Assembly (NCBI RefSeq): GCF_001421805.1
Contig: NZ_LMLC01000001.1
Location: 1,054,001-1,118,000 of the forward strand
DNA: 64,000 nt
Source: Sphingomonas sp. Leaf34
GTDB taxonomy: Bacteria; Pseudomonadota; Alphaproteobacteria; Sphingomonadales; Sphingomonadaceae
Reading direction: 5' to 3'
Below are positions 51,600 to 60,379 of this stretch, piece by piece (the first letter of the stretch is position 1; each line of letters starts with the position of its first letter). The notes under the pieces were generated by a model, which was not told the origin of the DNA, searched no databases, and worked only from the letters and a program-made list of their open reading frames with translations. The position numbers and the translations under genes are program-made.

Positions 51600-51722
51600 A
51601 TCCTCCCCCGGCAGGGGGAGGTGGCTGGCACTTGCCAGACGGAGGGGGCGGCAAGGGTAACCTCTGCTTCGTGTCCTCTCCCCGTCACCTGCGGTGACAC
51701 CTCCCCCTGGCGGGGGAGGATT
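51600..51722. repeat. Family A palindromic repeat, full copy
   Basis: Ends ATCCTCCCCCGGCAGGGGGA and CTCCCCCTGGCGGGGGAGGA, with the inner arms CCAGACGGAGGGGGCGG and CCTCTCCCCGTCACCTG. Located between hemJ and rho, which run in the same direction. Confidence 0.85.
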
Positions 51723-51898
51723 ACTGCCCTCCCGTCTCCGCTTGACTAACGGCCCCCTCAATTCTACCTCGATCCCCAGCACGGCCTCCTGGCGTCCTGC
51801 CCGGTCGTGTGGTCCTGCCTGTTCGGCTCGCCCAGTTCCGCTTTCCAGCGCACGCGCAGACCGAACCTGTTCCCGTTGATCGCTATCCGGAAATCCCC

Positions 51899-53155
51899 AT
51901 GCATCTCAAAGACCTGAAGAAAAAGAAGCCTGCCGAGCTGGTGAGCATGGCGGAGGAGCTCGGAGTCGAAAGCGCCTCGACGCTGCGCAAGCAGGACCTG
52001 CTGTTCGCGATCCTGAAGGTGCAGGCGGACAATGGCGACCAGATCATGGGGCTCGGCACGATCGAAGTGCTGCCCGACGGGTTCGGCTTCCTGCGCTCGC
52101 CCGAGAGCAACTATCTCGCTGGGCCGGACGACATCTACATCTCGCCGAACCAGGTGCGGAAGTTCGGCCTGCGCACCGGTGACACGGTTGAGGGCGAGAT
52201 CCGCGGGCCGAAGGATGGCGAGCGCTATTTCTCGCTGGTGAAGCTGACCGCGGTCAATTTCGACGACCCCGACGTCGTGCGCCACCGCGTCAATTTCGAC
52301 AATCTCACGCCGCTCTACCCCGAGAGCAAGCTGACGCTCGATCCCGCCGACCCGACCGTCAAGGACAAGTCGGCGCGCGTCATCGATATCGTTTCGCCGC
52401 AAGGCAAGGGCCAGCGCACGCTGATCGTCGCGCCGCCGCGCGTCGGCAAGACGGTCATGTTGCAGAACATGGCCAAGGCGATCACCGACAATCACCCCGA
52501 GGTGTTCCTGATCGTCCTTCTGATCGACGAGCGCCCCGAGGAAGTCACCGACATGCAGCGCAGCGTGAAGGGCGAGGTCGTCAGCTCGACGTTCGACGAA
52601 CCCGCGCAGCGCCACGTGCAGGTCGCCGAGATGGTGATCGAAAAGGCCAAGCGCCTGGTCGAGCACAAGAAGGACGTGGTGATCCTGCTCGACTCGATCA
52701 CGCGTCTGGGTCGTGCCTACAACACTGTCGTGCCGTCGTCGGGCAAGGTCCTGACCGGCGGTGTCGATGCGAACGCGCTGCAGCGTCCGAAGCGCTTCTT
52801 CGGTGCCGCGCGCAACATCGAGGAGGGCGGTTCGCTCTCGATCATCGCCACCGCGCTGATCGACACGGGCAGCCGCATGGACGAGGTGATCTTCGAGGAG
52901 TTCAAGGGCACCGGCAACTCGGAAATCGTGCTCGACCGCAAGGTCGCGGACAAGCGCATCTTCCCGGCGCTCGACGTCGGCAAGTCCGGCACGCGCAAGG
53001 AAGAGCTGCTGGTCGACAAGGCCAAGCTCTCCAAGATGTGGGTCCTGCGTCGCATCCTGATGCAGATGGGCACGATCGACGCGATGGAGTTCCTGCTCGA
53101 CAAGATGAAGGATTCGAAGACCAACGAGAATTTCTTCGATTCCATGAATCAGTGA
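51899..53155 (+). CDS. rho: Transcription termination factor Rho
   Basis: Hexameric RNA-dependent ATPase that ends transcription. The 418-residue protein opens [20 protein letters not shown]. The RNA-binding cold-shock domain contains [20 protein letters not shown]. Walker A is [12 protein letters not shown], Walker [17 protein letters not shown], and the Q/R loops [20 protein letters not shown]. The stop is immediately followed by a long perfect hairpin. ATG 51899 fits the family; an in-frame ATG at 51809 does not. Confidence 0.97.
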   Translation: MHLKDLKKKKPAELVSMAEELGVESASTLRKQDLLFAILKVQADNGDQIMGLGTIEVLPDGFGFLRSPESNYLAGPDDIYISPNQVRKFGLRTGDTVEGEIRGPKDGERYFSLVKLTAVNFDDPDVVRHRVNFDNLTPLYPESKLTLDPADPTVKDKSARVIDIVSPQGKGQRTLIVAPPRVGKTVMLQNMAKAITDNHPEVFLIVLLIDERPEEVTDMQRSVKGEVVSSTFDEPAQRHVQVAEMVIEKAKRLVEHKKDVVILLDSITRLGRAYNTVVPSSGKVLTGGVDANALQRPKRFFGAARNIEEGGSLSIIATALIDTGSRMDEVIFEEFKGTGNSEIVLDRKVADKRIFPALDVGKSGTRKEELLVDKAKLSKMWVLRRILMQMGTIDAMEFLLDKMKDSKTNENFFDSMNQ

Positions 53156-53200
53156 TCGATGCGAGTCCCGCTGCACGCTGCAGCGGGACTCGCATCGATC
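53154..53200. terminator. 22-bp perfect hairpin after rho
   Basis: GATCGATGCGAGTCCCGCTGCA pairs over all 22 bp with its complement around the loop CGC, starting inside the rho stop codon. There is no T-tract after it, so it is more likely a 3'-end stability element than an intrinsic terminator. Its arms are not shared with repeat families A or B. Confidence 0.7.
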
Positions 53201-53228
53201 CGGCCGGCGGGGCATAGCCCCGACCGAC

Positions 53229-53249
53229 GACATGGGCTTTGCCCATGTC
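53229..53249. repeat. 9-bp hairpin in the rho-terC gap
   Basis: GACATGGGC-TTT-GCCCATGTC is a perfect inverted repeat and the middle one of a hairpin series between rho and terC. Confidence 0.6.
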
Positions 53250-53270
53250 CGCCAAACGGACCGACCCAAA

Positions 53271-53310
53271 AAAGCGGCACGCGAGAGCAATGGCTTTCGC
53301 GTGCCGCTTT
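53271..53310. terminator. Likely intrinsic terminator of rho
   Basis: AAAGCGGCACGCGA pairs with TCGCGTGCCGCTTT across a 12-base loop: a 14-bp GC-rich stem ending in TTT. Confidence 0.7.
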
Positions 53311-53378
53311 GCTATTAACCCCTTCGAAATCCGCCACCCCCGCGCACCGGCGGTGGCCCGTCACCGGGAGCTGACATC

Positions 53379-54113
53379 TTGAGTATCATCGCCATGCTGG
53401 CCACCGCCGCATCGGGAGTCGCCGGACCCGGCTCGCCGCTGGAGATCTGGCAGCACATCGTCGCCGACTTCTCCAACCTCGGCGATCCGAAAGCGCTGGC
53501 CGCGTTCGGATCGGTCCTGATGATCGACCTCGTCCTCGCGGGCGACAATGCGATCGTCGTCGGCGCGCTCGCCGCGGGGCTTCCCGCCGACCAGCGCAAG
53601 AAGGTCATCCTGATCGGCATCGGCGCCGCGCTCGTCCTGCGCATATTCTTCGCGCTGATTGTGACCTGGCTGATGGGTATCGTCGGGCTGATCTTCGCGG
53701 GCGGCCTGCTGCTGCTGTGGGTCAGCTGGAAGTTCTGGCGCGAAATCCGCGAGGGCGCGCAGAACGCCGGCTCGGAGGAAATCCAGGGCGACGAGCACTC
53801 CGGGATCAAGTCGTCGAAGGGCTTTGCCAGCGCCGCCTGGGCGGTCGCGGTCGCCGACGTGTCGATGAGCCTCGACAACGTCCTCGCGGTTGCGGGCGCG
53901 GCGCGCGAGCATCCGGGCATCCTCGTCATCGGCCTGTTGCTGTCGGTCGCGATGATGGGTCTGGCGGCGAACTACATCGCGCGCGTCATCAACAAGTATC
54001 GCTGGATCGCCTATATCGGCCTCGCGGTGATCCTCGTCGTCGCGGTGAAGATGATCTACGAAGGCTGGGTCGGCACTGGCGAAACGCTCGGGATCATCTC
54101 GCTGCTCGGCTGA
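53379..54113 (+). CDS. TerC family integral membrane protein
   Basis: A 244-residue inner-membrane protein with about seven helices. The acidic metal-like motifs LMIDLVLAGDNAIVVGALAA and DVSMSLDNVLAVAGAA mark the family (TerC/Alx/YjbE). TerC-type proteins export manganese or assist membrane-protein metalation. Start TTG 53379, with GGGAG eight bases upstream, is preferred; ATG 53394 has no ribosome-binding site. I see no yybP-ykoY riboswitch in the leader. Confidence 0.88.
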   Translation: MSIIAMLATAASGVAGPGSPLEIWQHIVADFSNLGDPKALAAFGSVLMIDLVLAGDNAIVVGALAAGLPADQRKKVILIGIGAALVLRIFFALIVTWLMGIVGLIFAGGLLLLWVSWKFWREIREGAQNAGSEEIQGDEHSGIKSSKGFASAAWAVAVADVSMSLDNVLAVAGAAREHPGILVIGLLLSVAMMGLAANYIARVINKYRWIAYIGLAVILVVAVKMIYEGWVGTGETLGIISLLG

Positions 54114-54134
54114 TCGCGCCGTTCTCGAAATAGC

Positions 54135-54172
54135 AAAAAGGCCTCGCCGGGATCGTCCGGCGAGGCCTTTTT
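54135..54172. terminator. Bidirectional intrinsic terminator after terC
   Basis: AAAAAGGCCTCGCCGG pairs with CCGGCGAGGCCTTTTT around GATCGT: a textbook terminator readable from both strands, between the convergent terC and dienelactone hydrolase genes. Confidence 0.93.
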
Positions 54173-54226
54173 CATGTCCGTCGCTGGCTCGTCATGCCGG
54201 GCGTTTCCCGCCCCGACACAGACCCT

Positions 54227-54326
54227 ATCGTCATCCCCGCGCAGGCGGGGATCCATATTCCCAAAGGGCGGCGATTTTTAAGCGACGCCAGCCAGTATGG
54301 ATTCCCGCCTTCGCGGGAATGACGAT
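54227..54326. repeat. Family B palindromic repeat
   Basis: ATCGTCATCCCCGCG at the left pairs with CGCGGGAATGACGAT at the right; inner CAGGCGGGGATCCATA and TATGGATTCCCGCCTT also pair. It is the intergenic relative of the element inside ribD. Confidence 0.88.
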
Positions 54327-54349
54327 GGTTGAGGGGAGGGCGTGCGCCC

Positions 54350-55051
54350 TTAGCCCAGATGCTCCGCGAAGAACGTGGCCGTCCGCTCGTCCGCCAGCTT
54401 CGCCGACGCGTCCGACCGGCGCTCGCCGAACTCTGTCGCGAAGCCGTGATCCTCGCCCGCGTAATCGTAGATCGTGACTTTGGGGTGATCGTCGAGCCCG
54501 GCATGCATCGCCGCCTGCGCATCCTTGTCGACGAAGTGATCCTCCTCGGGAACGTGGAGCAGCACCGGATGCGCGATCGCATGCTTCTCACCGAGCAGCC
54601 CGTCGATCCCGACGCCATAATAGCCGACGCTCGCATCGACGTCGGTGCGCGCCGCGGTCATGAACGCGAGGCGTCCGCCGAGGCAGTAGCCGACCACGCC
54701 GACCTTGGTTCCGTCACCCAGTTCGGCACGCGCCGCGCGGATGCTCGCCTCGATATCGGCGATGCCCTTGTCCTGGTCGAACTGGCCCATCAGTTCGAGT
54801 GCCCGGTCGAACTCGGGCTTGATGTCGGGATCGAGCTCGATGCCGGGCTCGAGCCGCCAGAACAAGTCGGGCGCGATCGCCAGATAGCCGGCTTCGGCGA
54901 GCGTATCGCACTTGCGGCGGATCCCGGCGTTCACGCCGAAGATCTCCTGGATCACGACGATCGCGGCCTTGGGCGTGCCGGCCGGGGTCGCGCGATACGC
55001 GGTGAAGTCGCCATCGCCGGCGAGCGTCGAGATCGTGGTGGTGTTCGTCAT
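54350..55051 (-). CDS. Dienelactone hydrolase family protein
   Basis: A 233-residue alpha/beta hydrolase from ATG 55051, preceded by a perfect AGGAGG. The family nucleophile is the Cys in VGVVGYCLGGRLAFMTAA, the acid is in HVPEEDHFVDKD, and the catalytic His in GEDHGFATEFG. VVIQEIFGVNAGIRRKCDTL is the N-terminal signature. The substrate is uncertain: many members are not involved in chloroaromatic degradation, and no such genes are nearby. It overlaps ogt by four bases. Confidence 0.9.
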   Translation of the reverse strand: MTNTTTISTLAGDGDFTAYRATPAGTPKAAIVVIQEIFGVNAGIRRKCDTLAEAGYLAIAPDLFWRLEPGIELDPDIKPEFDRALELMGQFDQDKGIADIEASIRAARAELGDGTKVGVVGYCLGGRLAFMTAARTDVDASVGYYGVGIDGLLGEKHAIAHPVLLHVPEEDHFVDKDAQAAMHAGLDDHPKVTIYDYAGEDHGFATEFGERRSDASAKLADERTATFFAEHLG

Positions 55052-55521
55052 AGCAATCCTCCTTGCGGCCGTTCGTGGTCGAGCAGCCTGGATTTCGTGA
55101 TGGGGCCGTTGCCCGCGGAATACGCACCAAGCCTGCCCCCGGCTCCCAGAATTCGGTGGCAGGGGACGACGATCGGAAACGGATTGCGCGCGCACGCCTG
55201 CCCGATCGCGCGCGGGCTCGACCGGATCGCCTTGGCGAGCGCGCCGTAGCTCGCGGTCTGGCCGTAGCCGATGTCGACGATTCCCTGGCGGAGGACCGCG
55301 CCGCGGTCGGTAGGCGAGGGGGCGAGCGGCAGGTCGAACGCCGTCAGCCGCTTCGCGAAATACGCCTCGATCTGTCGCAATGCCTCGCGGATTGCAGGCG
55401 CATCGCTCGGGACGGCCTCGCCACTCGCAAGTATCGCAATCGAGTCGATTAGGTCCGCGGTACCGGTCACGCGGACCAGCCCGATTGGCGTTGCGATCGA
55501 GGCGGCATCGCGCGCATACAT
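55048..55521 (-). CDS. ogt: Methylated-DNA-protein-cysteine methyltransferase
   Basis: Suicide repair protein that takes alkyl groups from O6-alkylguanine. The 158-residue product has the acceptor Cys121 in FPIVVPCHRILGAGGRLGAY and the DNA-binding helix GYGQTASYGALAKAIRSSPR. ATG 55521 is chosen; ATG 55563 would add 14 residues. Neither has a strong ribosome-binding site. First gene of an ogt-dienelactone hydrolase pair. The open frame to 56763 is antisense to mnmE. Confidence 0.9.
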   Translation of the reverse strand: MYARDAASIATPIGLVRVTGTADLIDSIAILASGEAVPSDAPAIREALRQIEAYFAKRLTAFDLPLAPSPTDRGAVLRQGIVDIGYGQTASYGALAKAIRSSPRAIGQACARNPFPIVVPCHRILGAGGRLGAYSAGNGPITKSRLLDHERPQGGLL

Positions 55522-55577
55522 GGCCTTGCTATGCAGCGCCCCGATCGGCCGCTCAAGCGTCATCGGGGGTGCCGCAC

Positions 55578-55811
55578 ATGAAGATGAATATCGAGATCGA
55601 ATGTACCCCGGAAGAGGCGCGCCGCGCGGTCGGCCTACCCGATCTGACGCCGATCCATGATCGCTATGTCGCGATGATGATGGACGCGATTCCCGACGGC
55701 CAGATGAAGCCCGAGATGCTCGAATCGATGATGCGCGGGTGGCAGCCGATGGGCGAGGCGGGGATGGCGATGTGGAAACGCCTGTTCGACACCGCGACGA
55801 AAAGCAGCTGA
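55578..55811 (+). CDS. Small DUF6489-like protein
   Basis: A 77-residue protein: MKMNIEIECTPEEARRAVGL, PDLTPIHDRYVAMMMDAIPD, then MKPEMLESMMRGWQPMGEAG. The opening and the methionine-rich helix recall DUF6489, a short alphaproteobacterial family upstream of mnmE; the assignment is from memory. It ends seven bases before mnmE and is probably co-transcribed. Confidence 0.72.
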   Translation: MKMNIEIECTPEEARRAVGLPDLTPIHDRYVAMMMDAIPDGQMKPEMLESMMRGWQPMGEAGMAMWKRLFDTATKSS

Positions 55812-55818
55812 GTTTCCC

Positions 55819-57096
55819 GTGAAAACGATCTTCGCGGTATCGAGCGGGCGCCCGCCAGCGGCGATCGCCGTCGTCCGGGTGAGCGGGCCGCACGCGTTCG
55901 CAGCAGCGCTGGCGCTGGCAGGGCCGCTGCCCGCGCCGCGTCATGCGAGCCTGCGGGGCTTGCGCGATGCGGACGGCGCGTTGCTCGACCGCGCGCTGGT
56001 CATCGTCTTCCCCGGCCCCAACACCGCGACCGGCGAGGATCTCGTCGAGCTCCACTGCCACGGCGGTCGCGCGGTGATCGCCGCGGTCGAGCAGGCCTTG
56101 TCCGCGGTTGCCGGGCTTCGTCCCGCCGAGCCTGGTGAGTTCACCCGCCGCGCGCTGACCAACGGTCGCATCGACCTCACCGAAGCCGAGGGCCTCGCTG
56201 ACCTGCTCGAAGCCGAAACCGAGGGGCAGCGCGTCGCGGCAATGACCGCGGCGGAAGGGCGGGTAAGCCAAGCGGTGCGCGGCTGGATGGACTCGGTCGC
56301 GATGCTGTCCGCGCGGATTGAGGCGATACTCGACTTTGCCGACGAGGACGACGTCGCCAGCGACGGCGCGGCGTTCGACGCGATCGTCGCCGGGGTGGAT
56401 GCGCTTGCCGACGAGATCGAAGCGGTGGTCGCCGCACCGCCGGTCGAGCGGCTCAAGGACGGCCTGCGTGTCGTGATCGGCGGCCCGCCCAACAGCGGCA
56501 AGTCGACATTGCTCAATCTGCTCGGCGAGCGCGATGCGGCGATCGTCTCGCCGATCTCGGGGACGACGCGCGACCGGATCGAACTGCCCGTGACGCGCGA
56601 CGGCGTCGCCTATGTGCTGACCGATACCGCGGGGCTGATCGACACGCAGGATCCGATCGAGGCGATCGGCGTGACGCGTGCCGAGGATGCGCTGGCCGCT
56701 GCGGACATTGTCCTCTGGCTGGCCGACACGCCACCGCCGCGCGCCGACGCGATCTGGATCCACGCGCGCGCCGACCTGCCGGGGCGGGGCGAGATCCCGG
56801 CGGGCCGCGCGCTCGCCATCGCGCAGACCGATCGCGGGTCGCTCGATCGGCTATGGGCGGCCTTGCATACGCGCGCGGCGGCGATGCTCCCGCGCAGCGA
56901 CGCGATCGCGCTCAAGGCGAAACAGCGGCGGCAATGCGGTCTCGCCGTCGACGCGCTGCGCTACCCCGGCTTGGATGCGCTCATCGTCGCCGAGCACCTC
57001 CGCGAGGCCCGCGCGATCCTCGCTGGCGTTCTCGGCCTCGACGCGACGGGGGAGATGCTCGACGCGCTGTTCGGGCGTTTCTGCATCGGTAAGTGA
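55819..57096 (+). CDS. mnmE: tRNA modification GTPase MnmE
   Basis: With MnmG, installs the aminomethyl group on wobble uridine 34. The 425-residue protein from GTG 55819 has the folate-binding domain (MKTIFAVSSGRPPAAIAVVR, LVELHCHGGRAVI), a helical domain, the G domain (GGPPNSGKSTLLN, SGTTRD, DTAGLI) and the C-terminal CIGK motif carrying the catalytic Cys. The stop abuts a perfect parS palindrome. Confidence 0.96.
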   Translation: MKTIFAVSSGRPPAAIAVVRVSGPHAFAAALALAGPLPAPRHASLRGLRDADGALLDRALVIVFPGPNTATGEDLVELHCHGGRAVIAAVEQALSAVAGLRPAEPGEFTRRALTNGRIDLTEAEGLADLLEAETEGQRVAAMTAAEGRVSQAVRGWMDSVAMLSARIEAILDFADEDDVASDGAAFDAIVAGVDALADEIEAVVAAPPVERLKDGLRVVIGGPPNSGKSTLLNLLGERDAAIVSPISGTTRDRIELPVTRDGVAYVLTDTAGLIDTQDPIEAIGVTRAEDALAAADIVLWLADTPPPRADAIWIHARADLPGRGEIPAGRALAIAQTDRGSLDRLWAALHTRAAAMLPRSDAIALKAKQRRQCGLAVDALRYPGLDALIVAEHLREARAILAGVLGLDATGEMLDALFGRFCIGK

Positions 57097-57112
57097 TGTT
57101 CCACGTGGAACA
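57097..57112. promoter_or_regulatory. parS site between mnmE and mnmG
   Basis: TGTTCCACGTGGAACA is a perfect 16-bp palindrome, extended to 20 bp (GATGTTCCACGTGGAACATC, 57095-57114). ParB, encoded 3.3 kb away, is the expected ligand. Confidence 0.95.
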
Positions 57113-57150
57113 TCTTTGACGCGCTCCCTGCGCCGTTCTAGGGCGGTGGC

Positions 57151-58986
57151 ATGTTCGATGTAGTGGTGGTTGGCGGTGGCCATGCCGGAACCGAAGCCGC
57201 AGCCGCGGCGGCGCGCAGGGGCGCGCGCACCGCGCTCGTGTCATTCGACGCGCGGCATATTGGCGCCATGTCCTGCAATCCTGCGATCGGCGGCCTCGGC
57301 AAAGGGCATATGGTTCGCGAAGTCGACGCGTTCGACGGATTGATCGGACGCGCCGCAGACGCCGCCGCGATCCACTACCGCATGCTCAATCGCAGCAAGG
57401 GATCGGCCGTCCAGGGGCCGCGCATCCAGGCCGATCGCCGGCTATATTCGCAGGCGATCCAGACGATGCTGGCGGCGACCGCGGGGCTGTCGATCGTCGA
57501 AGGCGAGGCGACCGCGCTCCATTTCGAGGGCGACCGCATGGCGGGTGTCGTGCTGGCGGACGGTGCCATCGTAAAGGCGCGCGCGGTCGTGCTGGCGACG
57601 GGCACGTTCCTAGGCGGCCGCATCTTCCGCGGCGACGATCGCGAAGAGGGCGGTCGCATCGGCGAGCGCGCGGCCAAGCCGCTGGCCGATCAGCTGCGGG
57701 CTCGCGACCTGCCGATGGCGCGGCTGAAGACGGGGACACCGCCCCGGCTCGACGGTCGCACGATCGACTGGGGCGCGCTTGCCGAGCAGCCCTCCGACCT
57801 CGATCCCTGGACGATGTCGCCGATGACCCGCGCGCGTCCGCTCCCGCAGATCGCCTGTGCCATCACGCGCACGACCGACCGAACCCACGCGATCATCCGC
57901 GAGGCGTTCCACCGCTCGCCGCTGTTCACCGGTGCGATCGAGGCAGCGGGCCCGCGCTATTGCCCCTCGATCGAGGACAAGGTCCACCGCTTCGGCGACC
58001 GCGACGGGCACCAGGTCTTCCTCGAACCCGAGGGGCTCGACGACGCGACGGTCTATCCGAACGGGCTGTCGACGTCGCTCCCGGTCGAGGTCCAGGCTGC
58101 GATGCTGGCGAGCATCCCCGGTCTCGAACGCGTGCAGATGACAATGCCGGGCTATGCGGTCGAGTATGACCATATCGATCCGCGCGCGCTCGACACCCGG
58201 CTGGCGCTCGGTGCGATCGACGGCGTGTTCTGCGCAGGCCAGATCAACGGCACGACGGGGTATGAGGAAGCGGCAGGCCAGGGGCTCGTCGCCGGGCTCA
58301 ACGCCGCGGCCTATGCGTGCGACTTGGCGCCGGTGATCCTCGATCGCGCGTCGAGTTATCTGGGCGTCATGATCGACGACCTCACGTTGCAGGGCGTGAC
58401 CGAGCCCTATCGGATGCTCACCGCGCGCGCCGAGTTCCGCCTGTCGCTGCGGGCAGACAATGCCGAGACGCGGCTTGGGGCGATCGCAGAAGCGGCAGGG
58501 TGCCTTGGAGCCGAGCGTCTCACGCACCAGCACGCGCTGGCCGGGCATCGCGCCCGCTTCCGATCCTCGCTCGACTGCGAACGCACCGCGACCCATGTCG
58601 CCGACCAGGGGGCGGGGATCGGCCGTGACGGCGCGCGGCGGACGGCGTTCGACTGGCTCCGGTTCGACGGCGTGACGCTCGCGCACGTCGCGCCGGATGC
58701 CGCCACTGCCATTCCGACCGCGGTCGTTGACGAAGTCTTAGAGGACGCCCGCTACGCGCCGTATATCGAACGGCAGGCGCAGGAGGTCGCGCGGCTGCGC
58801 GCCGACGAGGCGATCCGCCTCCCCGAGGATCTGGCCTATGACCGCATACCCGGCCTGTCGAACGAGATGATCGATCGCCTGAGCGCCGCCCGCCCGACCT
58901 CGCTGGCCGCCGCAGCCCGCGTCCGCGGCATCACGCCCGCCGCGCTGTCAGCGGTCTTATTGCATACGAAACGAGTGCCAGCATGA
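57151..58986 (+). CDS. mnmG: tRNA uridine-5-carboxymethylaminomethyl synthase MnmG
   Basis: FAD- and NADH-dependent partner of MnmE. The 611-residue protein has the FAD motif [53 protein letters not shown], the C-terminal catalytic [20 protein letters not shown], and the tRNA-binding helical end. ATG 57151 fits the family. Overlaps rsmG by four bases. Confidence 0.97.
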   Translation: MFDVVVVGGGHAGTEAAAAAARRGARTALVSFDARHIGAMSCNPAIGGLGKGHMVREVDAFDGLIGRAADAAAIHYRMLNRSKGSAVQGPRIQADRRLYSQAIQTMLAATAGLSIVEGEATALHFEGDRMAGVVLADGAIVKARAVVLATGTFLGGRIFRGDDREEGGRIGERAAKPLADQLRARDLPMARLKTGTPPRLDGRTIDWGALAEQPSDLDPWTMSPMTRARPLPQIACAITRTTDRTHAIIREAFHRSPLFTGAIEAAGPRYCPSIEDKVHRFGDRDGHQVFLEPEGLDDATVYPNGLSTSLPVEVQAAMLASIPGLERVQMTMPGYAVEYDHIDPRALDTRLALGAIDGVFCAGQINGTTGYEEAAGQGLVAGLNAAAYACDLAPVILDRASSYLGVMIDDLTLQGVTEPYRMLTARAEFRLSLRADNAETRLGAIAEAAGCLGAERLTHQHALAGHRARFRSSLDCERTATHVADQGAGIGRDGARRTAFDWLRFDGVTLAHVAPDAATAIPTAVVDEVLEDARYAPYIERQAQEVARLRADEAIRLPEDLAYDRIPGLSNEMIDRLSAARPTSLAAAARVRGITPAALSAVLLHTKRVPA

Positions 58987-59600
58987 CCGAAGACGCAAAG
59001 ACTTGGGTCACCGACCGGTTCGGCCCCGAGGCGACCGAGCGACTGGCGGCGTTCGTCGACATGGTCGTCGCGGAGGCGCCGCACCAGAATCTGATCGCGC
59101 CGTCGACGATCCCGACGATCTGGGATCGCCACGTCGTCGACTCGCTCCAGCTCGTCGCGCTCGCGGGCGCCGACACGGGTGCAAAACGCTGGCTCGATAT
59201 CGGCACCGGCGGGGGCTTTCCCGGCATGGTCGTCGCGCTCGTACGCGAAGGCCCGGTCGATCTCGTCGAGCCGCGCCGTCGCCGGGCCGACTTCCTCCAG
59301 CTCTGCATCGCCCGTCTCGGGCTCGGCGGGCAGGTCCGCGTCCACGCGTCGAAGGTCGAGAATGCGACCGCCGACGCCGCGATCATTTCGGCGCGCGCGG
59401 TTGCGTCGCTGCAAAACCTTTTGCGTGGCGCCGCGCACTGCGCCACAAAGGAGACGCGGTGGCTGCTTCCTCGGGGGCGTCTCGATGAGGAAGAGCTGGC
59501 CGCGCTCAAACAGCATTGGCGGTTTATGTTCCACGTGGAACAAAGCGTCACGAACCCGGAGTCGTCTATCGTGGTTCTGGATACGGTGAGCGCGCGATGA
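58983..59600 (+). CDS. rsmG: 16S rRNA (guanine-527-N7) methyltransferase
   Basis: Methylates G527 in the 530 loop of 16S rRNA. The 205-residue protein has [20 protein letters not shown] and DSLQLV, the SAM loop [17 protein letters not shown], and [12 protein letters not shown]. Its C-terminal MFHVEQS is encoded by a parS palindrome. It overlaps mnmG and parA by four bases each. Confidence 0.95.
   Translation: MTEDAKTWVTDRFGPEATERLAAFVDMVVAEAPHQNLIAPSTIPTIWDRHVVDSLQLVALAGADTGAKRWLDIGTGGGFPGMVVALVREGPVDLVEPRRRRADFLQLCIARLGLGGQVRVHASKVENATADAAIISARAVASLQNLLRGAAHCATKETRWLLPRGRLDEEELAALKQHWRFMFHVEQSVTNPESSIVVLDTVSAR
59527..59542. promoter_or_regulatory. parS site inside rsmG
   Basis: TGTTCCACGTGGAACA, a perfect 16-bp palindrome within the last 25 codons of rsmG, 55 bp upstream of the parA start. 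Confidence 0.95.
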
Positions 59601-60379
59601 TCACCATCGCGGTCGCCAATCAAAAGGGTGGAGTCGGCAAGACCACCAGCGCCATCAATCTCGCGACCGCGTTGGCGGCGACGGGCATGCGCGTGCTGCT
59701 GGTCGATCTCGATCCGCAGGGCAACGCATCGACCGGACTCGGCATCGGTCACTCCCAGCGCGAACGCTCGAGCTACGACGTCCTCGTCGGCGAGACCTCG
59801 ATCGAAGAGGCGGTGGTGCATACCCGCGTACCGCGGCTCGATATCGTCCCGGCAACGGTCGACCTGTCGGGAGCCGAGATCGAGCTGGTCGATTTCGATG
59901 CGCGCACGCACCGGCTCGATCGCGCGGTGAAGGCGGCGCAGGGGCCATGGGACATCGCGCTGATCGATTGCCCGCCGTCGCTCGGCTTGCTGACGATCAA
60001 CGCGATGGTCGCGGCGGATTCGTTGCTTGTGCCGTTGCAGTGCGAGTTCTTCGCGCTCGAGGGGTTGTCGCAGTTGTTGAGCACGGTCGAGAGGATCCGC
60101 CAGCGGTTCAATCCGGGCCTGTCGATCCTGGGCGTTGCGCTGACGATGTTCGATCGGCGCAACCGGCTGACCGACCAGGTCTCGGCCGACGTCCGTGCTG
60201 TCTTGGGGAAAGTGGTGTTCGAAACGGTGATCCCGCGTAACGTGCGGCTGTCGGAGGCGCCAAGTCACGGGCTGCCCGCGCTGATCTACGATCACCGCTG
60301 CTCGGGTTCGCAGGCGTATATCGCCCTTGCGCGTGAGCTGATCGGTCGATTGCCCGCTACCGCGCAGGCCGCGGCATGA
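59597..60379 (+). CDS. parA: Chromosome partitioning ATPase ParA
   Basis: Moves ParB-parS complexes to separate newly copied origins. The 260-residue protein has the deviant Walker A in ANQKGGVGKTTSAINLATAL, DLDPQGNASTGLGI, Walker B-type DIALIDCPPSLGLLTINAM and LQCEFFALEGLSQLL. It starts in an ATGA overlap with rsmG and overlaps parB likewise. Confidence 0.97.
   Translation: MITIAVANQKGGVGKTTSAINLATALAATGMRVLLVDLDPQGNASTGLGIGHSQRERSSYDVLVGETSIEEAVVHTRVPRLDIVPATVDLSGAEIELVDFDARTHRLDRAVKAAQGPWDIALIDCPPSLGLLTINAMVAADSLLVPLQCEFFALEGLSQLLSTVERIRQRFNPGLSILGVALTMFDRRNRLTDQVSADVRAVLGKVVFETVIPRNVRLSEAPSHGLPALIYDHRCSGSQAYIALARELIGRLPATAQAAA

Noticed and set aside
53311-53378. yybP-ykoY manganese riboswitch before terC
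   Set aside because: The leader is too short and lacks the conserved internal loops.
55048-56763. 571-codon minus-strand frame covering mnmE
   Set aside because: Only its last 158 codons (ogt) match a protein family; the remainder is antisense to mnmE.
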